DNA from: Treponema sp.
GTDB taxonomy: Bacteria; Spirochaetota; Spirochaetia; Treponematales; Treponemataceae
Reading direction: 5' to 3'
DNA length: 64,000 nucleotides
Assembly (NCBI GenBank): GCA_016287815.1
Contig: JAEEWW010000005.1
Coordinates: 1 to 64,000, forward strand
The position numbers were made by a program, and so were the translations under genes. Under the pieces are notes generated by a model, which was not told where the DNA came from, did no database searches, and worked only from the letters and a program-made list of their open reading frames with translations. Below are positions 19,795-29,870 of this stretch, one piece after another; the first letter of the stretch is position 1, and each line of letters opens with the position of its first letter.

Positions 19795-20967
19795 ATGCTT
19801 GCAAAAAGAATGAGTGCCCTGAATCCCTATGTTCCAGGGGAACAGCCGAAAGACCGGCCTTATATAAAATTGAATGCCAACGAAAATCCTTATCCGCCGG
19901 CTCCGGAAGTAGCAAAGGCAATAAGCGAATTTGTTTTATCTCACCCTGAAAAAATGGCTCTTTATCCTGATCCGGATTCCCTTTCTCTGCATGAGGAAAT
20001 TGCAGAAATGCTTAATAAAACAGGTGGCGTTTTATGCCGTACAGTCGTAACACATGAAGGAGCCGGCGGAGCCATCTCCGGAAACTGCCAGCCTTCGGAA
20101 AACGACAGGATTCCTTTTAAAGTTACGCCTGACATGATTTATACAGGAAACGGCAGTGATGAAGTTCTTTCTTTTGTTTTCTATGCTTTTTTTGACAGCG
20201 ACCGTCCTGTTGTAACTCCTTCTTTTTCTTACAGTTTTTATCCTGTATACGGAGGATTTTACAGCATTCCGCTTAATAAAATTGATTTAAAATCAGACTG
20301 GTCACTGGATACAGAAAAAATGCTTGAAGAAGCTAATAAAACTGATTCCGGTACTATTTTTGCAAATCCGAATGCTCCTACCGGTATTGGATTAAGCCGC
20401 GAGCAGGTTCGGCAGATGCTTTTAAAAGCTCCAAAGGATAAGGCTTTTGTTGTTGATGAAGCTTATGTTGATTTTGGCGGCGAAAGCTGCATTCCTTTGC
20501 TTGCAGAATTTAAAAACCTTGTTATCGTACGGACTTTCAGTAAAAGTTTATGTGGAGCCGGTATGCGTAGCGGTTATCTTGTTGCAAATCCTGAACTGAT
20601 TCAGGCTGTAACAACGGTAAAAAATTCACTGAATCATTTCCCTATGGATGCAATTACTCAGGTTGCAGCTTCTGCGGCATGTAAAAACGCTGCCTATTAT
20701 GCAGAAAAAGCAAAAGCTGTTGCCGAAGAAAGAGAAAAATTTTCTGCTTTTCTAAAGGCTCACGGCTGGAATGTTTTGCCTTCAAAAACCAATTTTGTGT
20801 TTGCAGAAAAACAAGGTGTTAACGGTCAGGAAGCTTACAGAAAAATAAAGCAGGATGGAATTCTTGTACGTATTTTTGCAACGCCGGGAATAGAAAACTA
20901 TCTTAGAATAACAATTGGAACACCGGAGCAGATGAAAGCTTTGGAAAAATCCATGGAATCTCTGTAA
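19795..20967 (+). CDS. hisC: Histidinol-phosphate aminotransferase
   Basis: KLNANENPYPPAPEV, YTGNGSDEVL, NPNAPTG, VDEAYVDF, RTFSKSLCGAGMRSGY. Confidence 0.92.
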   Translation: MLAKRMSALNPYVPGEQPKDRPYIKLNANENPYPPAPEVAKAISEFVLSHPEKMALYPDPDSLSLHEEIAEMLNKTGGVLCRTVVTHEGAGGAISGNCQPSENDRIPFKVTPDMIYTGNGSDEVLSFVFYAFFDSDRPVVTPSFSYSFYPVYGGFYSIPLNKIDLKSDWSLDTEKMLEEANKTDSGTIFANPNAPTGIGLSREQVRQMLLKAPKDKAFVVDEAYVDFGGESCIPLLAEFKNLVIVRTFSKSLCGAGMRSGYLVANPELIQAVTTVKNSLNHFPMDAITQVAASAACKNAAYYAEKAKAVAEEREKFSAFLKAHGWNVLPSKTNFVFAEKQGVNGQEAYRKIKQDGILVRIFATPGIENYLRITIGTPEQMKALEKSMESL

Positions 20968-21026
20968 AGTTTCGGAAGTATTTTATTGCGATTTTATTTT
21001 GCGGCGGTCGTTATTTGTTCCTTGGT

Positions 21027-22019
21027 TTACTCGTTCGCCGCTTTCGGTGCTGTTGCTGTCGAGCAGATTCTAAAGCCCATGTAGTTATACACTTCGTTGG
21101 GGTCGTAGGAATATCTGTCTCCACAGTAGATGAACGGAGTATAGTCAGAAAAACTTCCGCCGCGTGCAACTCTTTGTGAACCGTAATGCGGGCCTGCGGC
21201 CATTTTTCCGGGCTCGACATCAATGTAGCTTTCCATCCAGTCCCAGCAGAATTCCATTACGTTGCCGCTCATATCAAACAAACCGGAATTATTTGCATTT
21301 CCGCTGCCGGGCGCTGGCATTGCTTCCGGTAAGAATGGATTTCCGGCAGTGCCAACTGTTCTTGTCCTTTTGCTGTTTGAAGGAATCCATGCAACGCTTT
21401 CTTCTATGCTTACAGGACCTTCTTTTTCTTCACTCTGACCGCTTGCAAGGTCTCCGCGCTGAAATCCGTTTTTGGTTTTCCTTGCGGCAAATTCCCATTC
21501 TTCTTCACGAGGAAGTCTGTAACCGTCTGAATCCCAGTTGCATGTGCATAAATCCAAAGATGCTGTATCGGCTGAATCGCGCAGGATTTTTCCGTTGTAA
21601 GTGTAGCAGGGAGTTTTTCCTTTTAATTCGCTTAATGCATTGCACCAAACAACTGCATCATACCAGTTTATCATTGTTACCGGCTGAAATCTGTCTTTAT
21701 CGGAAGGTTCTTTGCCGGGTTTTCCTTCGCTTCCGGCAATTCCCGGGTTTTGGAAATTGTAACCTAAAGTTTCTGCTGCAATTTTGACGGTATACCAGAG
21801 ATTGTATGTTGTTTCATACCTGTTCATTGAAAAAGATTTTATCCACCTTGTTGCAGTATAAGACTGGGAATGTTCGCCTATGGTGTAAACAGAATATTCT
21901 GCTTTATTTTCAGGAATAAAATTCACCATATCAAAGTCTGAGAATTTTTTTGCAGAAACAGGTGCGGCTGCAAGATACAAAAATACAAGTGCGGCGATTG
22001 CAAAGTTTTTTCTCATCAT
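21027..22019 (-). CDS. SUMF1/formylglycine-generating-enzyme-like protein, exported
   Basis: Signal peptide; RYETTYNLW, PVTMINWYDAVVWCNALSELKG, YRLPREEEWEFAAR, NVMEFCWDW, VARGGSFSD. Confidence 0.85.
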   Translation of the reverse strand: MMRKNFAIAALVFLYLAAAPVSAKKFSDFDMVNFIPENKAEYSVYTIGEHSQSYTATRWIKSFSMNRYETTYNLWYTVKIAAETLGYNFQNPGIAGSEGKPGKEPSDKDRFQPVTMINWYDAVVWCNALSELKGKTPCYTYNGKILRDSADTASLDLCTCNWDSDGYRLPREEEWEFAARKTKNGFQRGDLASGQSEEKEGPVSIEESVAWIPSNSKRTRTVGTAGNPFLPEAMPAPGSGNANNSGLFDMSGNVMEFCWDWMESYIDVEPGKMAAGPHYGSQRVARGGSFSDYTPFIYCGDRYSYDPNEVYNYMGFRICSTATAPKAANE

Positions 22020-22042
22020 TTGTCTCCGAAATTAATTAAGGT

Positions 22043-23044
22043 TTATTTTTTCCGGCGGGAATCTTTATTTTTCCTTCGTTTAGACTTTGTATTTGTCTGA
22101 ATTACATTGGAACTTTTTGTAAAGATTATGTTCGCAATTATTGTTGAAATAATGCACCCAAGAACTACAAAGACCATCCCGAGTTTGCCGGAATTCTGTA
22201 AAGGCAGTTCAATATTCATGCCAAAGAAACTTACAATAAATGTTGGAATCATAATTACAATGTTGATTATTGTAAGTTTTTTCATAACGATGTTAAGGTT
22301 GTTTGAAATTACAGAGGCAAAGGCATCCATCATGCCGGAAAGAATGTTGCTGTAAGTATCGGTCATGCCGATTGCCTGCCGGTTATCTACTTCTACGTCG
22401 TCAAGCCATTCCTGGTCTTCTTCGTCAAAGCGCAAAAGTCTTGTTTTTCTGAATTTTTCAAGTAAGAGCTGATTATTTGCAAGTGACGTTGTAAAGTATT
22501 CCAGGGATTTTTCAAGGTTTAAAAGCTGAATGATTTCTTTGTTTTCAATAGAAATCTGAAGTTCTTTCTGAATTGTTGCAGACCGTCTGTTAATTTCCTT
22601 TAAGTAGCGCAGAAACAAGATATTTGCACGGCTTAAAATCTGAATCATAAAGGCAGGAAAGTCTGCAAGGCGAATTCCTTTTATTCTGTTTGCTGAAAAA
22701 TCACGAAGTACTTCACAGTCTGTCCAGCAGATAGTAATTATAAAGTTTTCTTTGATTATAATTCCCAACGGAGTTGTAATATAGGCAATTTCTGAATTGG
22801 GGTCGAAAATCGGAAGACGCATAATTACCAGAATGTAGCCGTCTGCCGGTTCCATTCGCGAAAGTTCATCCGGGTCAAGAATATCAAGAAGATGTTCATT
22901 TTCTATATTAAATTCACTTTCAAGCTGAGAAACTTCAGAAGGGGTAACAGAACGGACATCAACCCAGGTTTTTAACTGCGGGTTTAAGTCTTCCTTTTTT
23001 ACACGTACTAATTTTTGATGAGTTTGCTGCCAGTATGTAATCAT
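22043..23044 (-). CDS. corA: Magnesium/cobalt transporter CorA
   Basis: 333 aa; C-terminal TM with GMNIELP (GMN motif). Confidence 0.93.
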   Translation of the reverse strand: MITYWQQTHQKLVRVKKEDLNPQLKTWVDVRSVTPSEVSQLESEFNIENEHLLDILDPDELSRMEPADGYILVIMRLPIFDPNSEIAYITTPLGIIIKENFIITICWTDCEVLRDFSANRIKGIRLADFPAFMIQILSRANILFLRYLKEINRRSATIQKELQISIENKEIIQLLNLEKSLEYFTTSLANNQLLLEKFRKTRLLRFDEEDQEWLDDVEVDNRQAIGMTDTYSNILSGMMDAFASVISNNLNIVMKKLTIINIVIMIPTFIVSFFGMNIELPLQNSGKLGMVFVVLGCIISTIIANIIFTKSSNVIQTNTKSKRRKNKDSRRKK

Positions 23045-23094
23045 TTTTATGTCCTTTTACGCAAGATTTTTTAGCGTGCAGAACAATGGCGACT

Positions 23095-23181
23095 TTATTT
23101 CCGTTTTAGTCCTGCAGAGGCTTTTATGCAGTTCACGCTGCATAAGTGATAATCTGAACTACGACTCGAGCCGCTGTCCAT
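23095..23181 (-). CDS. Candidate 28-aa leader peptide upstream of corA: MDSGSSRSSDYHLCSVNCIKASAGLKRK
   Basis: Read on minus strand: AAGGAGG (23195-23189), 7-nt T spacer, ATG (23181) ... TAA (23095). Not in the ORF track because of its length. Confidence 0.6.
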   Translation of the reverse strand: MDSGSSRSSDYHLCSVNCIKASAGLKRK

Positions 23182-23425
23182 AAAAAAACCTCCTTAATAA
23201 TGCGGGTGTCCGGAAAACGGAAAACCATGCATGAAATAGGCTTTGTTTTAATCTTTTTTCATTTTGCAGAATTAAAACTTGCCGGGTTTTAGAACCCAAA
23301 CGGTTTAACAAACTACTTAATATTTTACCGAATTTTTTTTTTCAGAGCAAGTTTTTTGCAAAAAGTTTCATATTTTTTAGATTCTCGCCAATTAATTAGT
23401 CATACAAGATAAAAGGAGGTTTTGT

Positions 23426-23764
23426 ATGAGTAAATGCTGTAAGTTTTCTTTGTCGCCGGATTTCTGCATGTTTAACGGAGCTGCAATTATCGAGCAGGAT
23501 AAAAATAAAATTCATTTCGGGCTTGTCCGCCCCGAAGATACAGAATTGCGTATGAAGCTTTTCATGGCTTTTGCAACTTTTTTACGTGATAAAAATATTG
23601 CCGCAGTTCCAGTCCTTACGTTTTCGCTTTTAACGCAAAGGCAGCTTTTGCATTATGTTTCTTCATTATGTAAAAAGATTTCTTATTCTTTTAAAGGTGA
23701 AGAATCTGATAAAAAGGACTTTCTGGTTTTGCGCAGATTTCTTGCACAGGGAGTTGCTGTATGA
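23426..23764 (+). CDS. Hypothetical protein (112 aa)
   Basis: AAAAGGAGG Shine-Dalgarno with good spacing; overlaps the next CDS by 4 nt (ATGA). Confidence 0.6.
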   Translation: MSKCCKFSLSPDFCMFNGAAIIEQDKNKIHFGLVRPEDTELRMKLFMAFATFLRDKNIAAVPVLTFSLLTQRQLLHYVSSLCKKISYSFKGEESDKKDFLVLRRFLAQGVAV

Positions 23765-24297
23765 TGAGTGAGAAGAGATCCGGAAAGAGAAAAAGATCTG
23801 ATTTTATCAGTTTTACAATAATTTATATTTTGTTCTTTTCTTCCTGCATGTTTTTTTCAGCATGTTCGTCATCTGGTACATCAAATTTTTTCAGTTCATC
23901 GCTTAAAAAGTCAGGTTGTCCGTATGAGATTGAAGACCTGGAAATAAAAAACTGCGAAGAAAGCTCTGCAAATTTTACTGATTCACTTTGCTTTGTATTT
24001 TTAAACCTTTCAAAAAAAACTGTAAAAAAACTTACGGTAACATTTTCAATTTCTTATCCTGAAAAGGAGTTTTTTTCAGAAAACAGATTTTACAGGACGG
24101 TTGAAGCTGAGGTTTTTCCTTTTGCAAGTGAAGAAATTCAAATTCAGCTTGATGAGTATCTGGAAGAATGTTCTATAAAAATAGAAGAAATAGAAAATGA
24201 ATGTACCTGTGAAACGGAGTCAGTCTTTATTTCAGGAATTTCATATACAGACGGAACATCCTGGCGTGATGTTTACGGAGCTTATGCTCACTGGTGA
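23761..24297 (+). CDS. Hypothetical lipoprotein-like protein
   Basis: N-terminal hydrophobic region ending in FFSACSSSG; translationally coupled to the upstream ORF. Confidence 0.6.
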   Translation: MMSEKRSGKRKRSDFISFTIIYILFFSSCMFFSACSSSGTSNFFSSSLKKSGCPYEIEDLEIKNCEESSANFTDSLCFVFLNLSKKTVKKLTVTFSISYPEKEFFSENRFYRTVEAEVFPFASEEIQIQLDEYLEECSIKIEEIENECTCETESVFISGISYTDGTSWRDVYGAYAHW

Positions 24298-24497
24298 TAG
24301 GCACAAGTGTACGGGGCTAATTTTTAATGTGTCTTCCTTTTATGTATTTTTGCTCATCGCATTTGCCATTGTATTTACTATTGCATTAATATTATAAATA
24401 TGTATAATTAATTCAATATTTGCATAAATATGCGTTTTATGCTTGCGTATTAATGCATGTTTTTTGGTATTTTCGTATAGCAATGGGGGTATACATT

Positions 24498-25853
24498 ATG
24501 GATGATAAAAATTCAAAGTTCTTAAAAAAACTGACTGTTTTAGCAGAAAGAAACGATCCTATAAATCCCGATCTATATGAAAAGTATCATGTAATGCGCG
24601 GTTTGCGTTATCCTAACGGCACCGGTGTATGCGTAGGTCTTACACGCATTGGTGATGTTGTAGGTTATGAAATGCAGGGTGAAAAAAAAGTTGCAATCCC
24701 TGGCAAACTTCTTTACCGCGGTTACGATGTTGCAGATATTATTGCTGATGCAGAACGGAATCATATTTTTGGCTTTTCGCAGGTTGTTTATCTTCTTCTT
24801 TTTGGTGAACTGCCTACAAAAACTCAGCTTGAAAACTTCCATGAATTTCTTGCATCTATAAGAAATCTTCCGCCGAATTTTACGGAAGACATGATTATGA
24901 AAGCTCCGTCACCTGATATTATGAATAAAATTGCGCGCGGAGTTCTTGCCAGTTATTCTTATGATCCTAATCCGGAAGAACGTTCCATTCAGAATGTGCT
25001 CCGCCAGTGTTGTGAACTTATCGCGCGCTTTTCATCGCTTGCGGCTTATGCCTATCAGGCAAAACGCCGTTACTGGGATGGAAAAAGCATGTATATACAT
25101 AATCCTAAGCCGGAACTTTCTACCGCAGAAAATTTTCTGCGCTTAATAAGAAGTGATACAAAATATACGCCTCTTGAAGCTCATATTCTAGATTTGTCGC
25201 TTATTCTGCATGCTGAACATGGTGGCGGTAACAACTCAAGTTTAACAGTTCATGTTGTTTCTTCTGCCGATACAGATACATATTCAGCAATTGCGGCAGC
25301 TGTAGGTTCATTAAAAGGTCGCCGCCATGGTGGTGCAAATATCCGCGTAATGGAAATGATGGACGATATAAAAGAGCATGTAAAAGACTGGGGTGATGAA
25401 AAAGCTGTTCGCGATTATCTTTATAAGATTGCAAAACGAGAAGCTTTTGATCAGACCGGTTTGATTTATGGTCAGGGACATGCTGTTTATACTATAAGTG
25501 ACCCGCGTGCTGTTCTTTTGCGCGACAAGGCAAAGGATCTTGCAAAAGAAAAAGGAATGCTTGACGAATACAATCTTTATCTTTTGATAGAAAAAATTGC
25601 TCCGCAGATTCTTATGGAACTTCACGGGGATGATAAAAAAATCTGTTCAAACGTTGACTTTTTCAGCGGATTTATTTATTCAATGCTCAACATTCCGCGG
25701 GATTTGTTTACGCCGATTTTTGCAACTTCCCGTATTGCAGGCTGGTCTGCGCACCGCATAGAAGAGATTGTTGCCTGCAAGCGTATTTACCGCCCTGCTT
25801 ATCAAAGTGTTTGTGAACCTCGTCAATTCGTTCCTATGGACGAGCGAAAGTAG
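24498..25853 (+). CDS. Citrate/2-methylcitrate synthase family protein
   Basis: LLYRGYDVADI, LHAEHGGGNNSSLTVHVVSS, GSLKGRRHGGAN, GQGHAVY, CSNVDFFSGFIY. Met at 24498 chosen rather than the ORF-track start at 24420. Confidence 0.9.
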   Translation: MDDKNSKFLKKLTVLAERNDPINPDLYEKYHVMRGLRYPNGTGVCVGLTRIGDVVGYEMQGEKKVAIPGKLLYRGYDVADIIADAERNHIFGFSQVVYLLLFGELPTKTQLENFHEFLASIRNLPPNFTEDMIMKAPSPDIMNKIARGVLASYSYDPNPEERSIQNVLRQCCELIARFSSLAAYAYQAKRRYWDGKSMYIHNPKPELSTAENFLRLIRSDTKYTPLEAHILDLSLILHAEHGGGNNSSLTVHVVSSADTDTYSAIAAAVGSLKGRRHGGANIRVMEMMDDIKEHVKDWGDEKAVRDYLYKIAKREAFDQTGLIYGQGHAVYTISDPRAVLLRDKAKDLAKEKGMLDEYNLYLLIEKIAPQILMELHGDDKKICSNVDFFSGFIYSMLNIPRDLFTPIFATSRIAGWSAHRIEEIVACKRIYRPAYQSVCEPRQFVPMDERK

Positions 25854-25871
25854 ATTCTGTACACTTGTTTT

Positions 25872-26738
25872 ATGGCAGATTCAACGGAGCGCATAGATAA
25901 AATCCTTTCAAATAACGGTTACGGAACCCGCAAGGACGTAAAAAAAATCCTTCATGCAAAGGCTGTAACCGTTAACGGTAAAACCGTCTGCGATGCTTCT
26001 TTTCATGTAAATCCTGTTTCTGATGAAATAATTGTGGACGGAGTGCGTTTAAATGTACGCAGGTTTGTTTATCTTATGATGAATAAATGCCGTGATGTTG
26101 TAAGTGCAAATAAAGACGGCGAACATCAGACGGTTTTTGACCTTCTTTCTGATGAATACCGCACAGGAAAAACTTTAAACGATTTGCATACTGTAGGACG
26201 CCTTGATATAGATACAGAAGGTCTGTTGCTTTTAACTACAGACGGAAATCTGACTCATTCTATTATTTCGCCAAAATCAAACATTACAAAAACCTATCTT
26301 GTTTTTTTGGAAAATAAGATGTCAGAAGAAGCTCAAAAGCAATGTGAGCTTAAGTTTAAAAATGGCATTCATATTCCTGCGGAAGATAATGATCCGGAAG
26401 CTGACTGCGAAAGCTCAATCGTTAAGTTTCTTACAGCAGAAAAAGCCTTTCAATTGGCGGGAAAAGGTGCGTGGATTTTTGACGACAAAAAAAATCTTCA
26501 GCGCGAATCTTTTGAAAAAAACTTTACCGGTGATTTTGCACTTCTTGCAATCCACGAAGGAAAGTATCATCAGGTAAAACGAATGTTTAGGGCTGTCGGC
26601 AATACGGTAATCTATTTAAAGCGCATGTCAATCGGTTCTTTGGAGCTTGATTCTTCTTTGATGCCGGGGCAATACCGCGAACTTACTGAAGAAGAAGTTT
26701 CTTCCTTGAAAGAGCTTCAATTTTCATATAAGGTGTAA
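25872..26738 (+). CDS. Pseudouridine synthase, RsuA/RluB/RluE/RluF family
   Basis: S4-like N-terminus, HTVGRLDIDTEGLLLLTTDGNLTH, EGKYHQVKRMFRAVGNTV. Confidence 0.92.
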   Translation: MADSTERIDKILSNNGYGTRKDVKKILHAKAVTVNGKTVCDASFHVNPVSDEIIVDGVRLNVRRFVYLMMNKCRDVVSANKDGEHQTVFDLLSDEYRTGKTLNDLHTVGRLDIDTEGLLLLTTDGNLTHSIISPKSNITKTYLVFLENKMSEEAQKQCELKFKNGIHIPAEDNDPEADCESSIVKFLTAEKAFQLAGKGAWIFDDKKNLQRESFEKNFTGDFALLAIHEGKYHQVKRMFRAVGNTVIYLKRMSIGSLELDSSLMPGQYRELTEEEVSSLKELQFSYKV

Positions 26739-26890
26739 TAAAAGCAATGTTTACTAAGGCTTTTCGTCCTGAGTTTTTCTTTTTATCAGCCTTTTTACAT
26801 TGATCGAATAGAGCACTGGAAACTTCGGATATGTCTTTTGCGGATTTTTCAGTGTGTTAAATCAATTAATTTATTTTTGAGAGGATTATA

Positions 26891-28576
26891 GTGCTGTCTG
26901 ATATTGAAATCGCCATGCAAAATAAAATGGCACCGATTGTAGAAATTGCAAAAAAAATCGGTATTGCTGAAGATGAACTTGATTTATACGGAAAATATAA
27001 GGCTAAGCTTACGATGAAAACTTTGCGTAAGCTTCAAAAAAAGGCAGAAGAGCCTTCAAACCGCGGAAAACTTATCCTTGTGACGGCAATTACTCCAACT
27101 CCTGCCGGAGAAGGAAAGTCTACGGTTTCTATCGGGCTTGCAGACGGACTTTCCCGCATAGGAAAAAAAGTTGTTGCTGCCTTGCGTGAACCTTCGCTTG
27201 GTCCATGTTTTGGTGTAAAAGGCGGCGCCTGTGGCGGCGGTTATGCACAGATTGTTCCTATGGAAGACATTAATCTTCATTTTACAGGTGACATACATGC
27301 AATAACGGCTGCAAATAACCTTATTGCGGCATTAATTGATAATCACATTCAGCAGGGAAATGAACTCAATATAGATCCGCGCACAATTTCATGGAAGCGT
27401 TGTGTAGATTTAAACGATCGTGCATTACGCAACATAATGATTGGACTTGGCGGAACTGCAAACGGCGTTCCGCGCGAGGACCATTTCCAGATTTCTGTTG
27501 CAAGTGAAATTATGGCAATGATTTGCCTTTCCCGCTCAATTGCAGATTTGAAAGAACGGCTTTCGCGTATCGTAATCGGCCAGAACTATGAAAAAAAGAA
27601 TGTAACTTTCGGACAGTTAAAATGTGTCGGTGCTGTTGCAGCCCTTTTAAAAGATGCAATACGCCCTAATTTGGTTCAGACGCTGGAAAAAACTCCTGTT
27701 TTTGTTCACGGTGGACCTTTTGCAAATATTGCCCACGGATGTAACAGCATTAATGCAACCTTCTGTGCTCTTGCAACCGGCGATTATGTAGTGACTGAAG
27801 CAGGCTTTGCTTCTGATCTTGGCGCTGAAAAATTCTTTGACATAAAGTGCCGTGTGGCTGGCTTAAAGCCTTCCGCTGTTGTTCTTGTAGCAACAATCCG
27901 CGCATTAAAGATGCATGGCGGAGTTGCAAAAAATGAACTTGCTTCTCCTGATTTAACGGCTTTGGAAAAAGGTTTTGAAAACCTTAAAGCTCATGTAAAG
28001 AACATGAAGCAATACGGAGTTCCTGTAATTATTGCAGTGAACAGATTTGTTAGTGATTCTATGGAAGAAACTGAGCTTTTGATGAAGCTTTGTTCTGAAC
28101 TTGGCGTAAAAGCTGTTCTTTGTGAAGGCTGGGAAAAAGGCGGAGTAGGGGCAGAAAAACTTGCAGAAGCTGTGGTTAAACTCTGCGATGAAGAAAAATC
28201 CGATTTCCACTGTTTGTATGAAGATGAGCTGCCATTGAAAGAAAAAATTGAAAAGGTTGCAAAGTGTGTTTACAGTGCTTCAGACGTTGAATTTTCTTCG
28301 GTTGCCCTTAGGAAGCTTAAACAGTATACGGAAAATGGCTACGGAAAACTGCCTGTATGTATTGCCAAAACCCAGAATTCTATAAGCCACGATCCAAAGG
28401 TAATTGGTGCTCCTTCAGGCTACAGTTTCCCTGTGCGTGATGTTCAGCTTTGTGCCGGTTCTGGTTTTGTTGTTGTTCTTGCAGGCGATATCATGACTAT
28501 GCCGGGGCTTCCCAAACTTCCGGCTGCGCTTAATATTGACGTTGATGATGACGGAATAATTTCCGGCTTGTTCTAG
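26891..28576 (+). CDS. fhs: Formate--tetrahydrofolate ligase
   Basis: TAITPTPAGEGKSTVSIGLADGL, REPSLGPCFGVKGGACGGGYAQI, FANIAHGCNS. GTG start. Confidence 0.96.
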   Translation: MLSDIEIAMQNKMAPIVEIAKKIGIAEDELDLYGKYKAKLTMKTLRKLQKKAEEPSNRGKLILVTAITPTPAGEGKSTVSIGLADGLSRIGKKVVAALREPSLGPCFGVKGGACGGGYAQIVPMEDINLHFTGDIHAITAANNLIAALIDNHIQQGNELNIDPRTISWKRCVDLNDRALRNIMIGLGGTANGVPREDHFQISVASEIMAMICLSRSIADLKERLSRIVIGQNYEKKNVTFGQLKCVGAVAALLKDAIRPNLVQTLEKTPVFVHGGPFANIAHGCNSINATFCALATGDYVVTEAGFASDLGAEKFFDIKCRVAGLKPSAVVLVATIRALKMHGGVAKNELASPDLTALEKGFENLKAHVKNMKQYGVPVIIAVNRFVSDSMEETELLMKLCSELGVKAVLCEGWEKGGVGAEKLAEAVVKLCDEEKSDFHCLYEDELPLKEKIEKVAKCVYSASDVEFSSVALRKLKQYTENGYGKLPVCIAKTQNSISHDPKVIGAPSGYSFPVRDVQLCAGSGFVVVLAGDIMTMPGLPKLPAALNIDVDDDGIISGLF

Positions 28577-28595
28577 GTTTTTAATTGAATTTATA

Positions 28596-28624
28596 GGGCG
28601 GGACTTTTATTTGTTCCGCCCTTT
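28596..28624 (+). terminator. Intrinsic terminator after fhs
   Basis: GGGCGGGAC...GTTCCGCCC followed by TTTTTT. Confidence 0.65.
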
Positions 28625-28632
28625 TTTAGTTT

Positions 28633-29238
28633 TTAGCTATTTAAAACATTTTTTATTGCGTTCAAAAAATCCTTATATTCTGTAAAGGCCGGAATTTCAG
28701 GATTGTCTTTTATAATCTTTTCAGTTGAACGGAATAAAAATCCTGCTTTTGAAGCCTTAATCATTGCAAGATCGTTAAAAGAATCACCTGCGGCAATTGT
28801 TTCAAAACCGATGGACTGCAAGGCTTTTACTGCATGGAATTTTCCATTTGACTGGCGTAATTTATAGCCTGTAATTTCTCCGTTCGGGGCAACTTCCAGT
28901 GTGTTGCAGAAAATTGTTGGCCAGCCCAGTTTTTTCATCAACGGACCTGCGAACTGCGTAAAGGTATCGCTTAAAATAATTACCTGTCCGATGCTGCGAA
29001 GTTCATCCATAAATTCTTTTGCACCCGGCAGCGGGTCAATTTTAGAAATGGTTGCCTGAATTTCTTTTAATCCAAGTCCCTTTTCTTTTAACAGATTGAT
29101 TCTGAATTTCATCAGTTTATCATAATCCGGTTCATCACGTGTTGTTCTGCGGAATTCAGGAATTCCTGTTTCTTCAGCAAAAGCAATCCAGATTTCCGGT
29201 ACTAAAACACCTTCCAGGTCCAAACATGTAACGTACAT
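28633..29238 (-). CDS. thrH: Bifunctional phosphoserine phosphatase/homoserine phosphotransferase ThrH-like
   Basis: MYVTCLDLEGVLVPEIWIAFAEETGI, VIILSDTF, AAGDSFNDLAMI; start at 29238 preceded by GGAGG. Confidence 0.85.
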   Translation of the reverse strand: MYVTCLDLEGVLVPEIWIAFAEETGIPEFRRTTRDEPDYDKLMKFRINLLKEKGLGLKEIQATISKIDPLPGAKEFMDELRSIGQVIILSDTFTQFAGPLMKKLGWPTIFCNTLEVAPNGEITGYKLRQSNGKFHAVKALQSIGFETIAAGDSFNDLAMIKASKAGFLFRSTEKIIKDNPEIPAFTEYKDFLNAIKNVLNS

Positions 29239-29870
29239 AAACTCCTCCAAAGATGATTTTATTATAGCGCCTACGGATTCTTTCGGCAATGTTCTGCTAG
29301 GAGTGTGGCAGGGGGCGGAGTTTTTGGTTCATAGGCGCATTAGTTGCCTTAGCTCATTAGCATTTGGTGCTTTACAGTTACACGGGTCGGAGTTTATAAA
29401 ATCTTTTTTTTTAATGAAGATGAGTTAAGAAACAAGCCTTATTTTTAAGGAAAATTTTAGCAACTGTATAAAAAAGTGCACCATACAAACTTAAACAAAT
29501 CTGTCAGGTATTACAAAATATTACATTTTTTGCAGATATACGGTAAATATAGTGCTTTTTAGCGGTAAAAATCAAAAATAACGCTATTTTGAAAATTTAC
29601 TGTATAAAAAAATATACAGACACACTTTAAAGGTTAAATCAAACTTAAATATTACTGTCTAAAAAATGATACAGTGACAAATGTCATTTTTTTTGTTCTT
29701 CCGCTGGATCAAAATGTTTATTTAAATGGTAAAATATATAACTCTTTGTAATATAAGAAATAAGAGTTTTTACTTTTTCCGGGAATACTAAAATTAATTT
29801 AATCTTAAAAAACTTGGCACGTAATTTGCTATATTGAAATCGGATCGAATAAAAAAGAATCGGAGGTTAC

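Noticed and set aside
23060-23200. M-box (ykoK) Mg2+ riboswitch upstream of corA
   Set aside because: Only scattered similarity to conserved M-box blocks and too short for the full fold; the coding-leader explanation fits better. Kept as a check item in the leader finding.
29290-29400. Possible tRNA or structured RNA upstream of thrH
   Set aside because: Could not fold a cloverleaf or recognise any RNA family; no tRNA called in this window.
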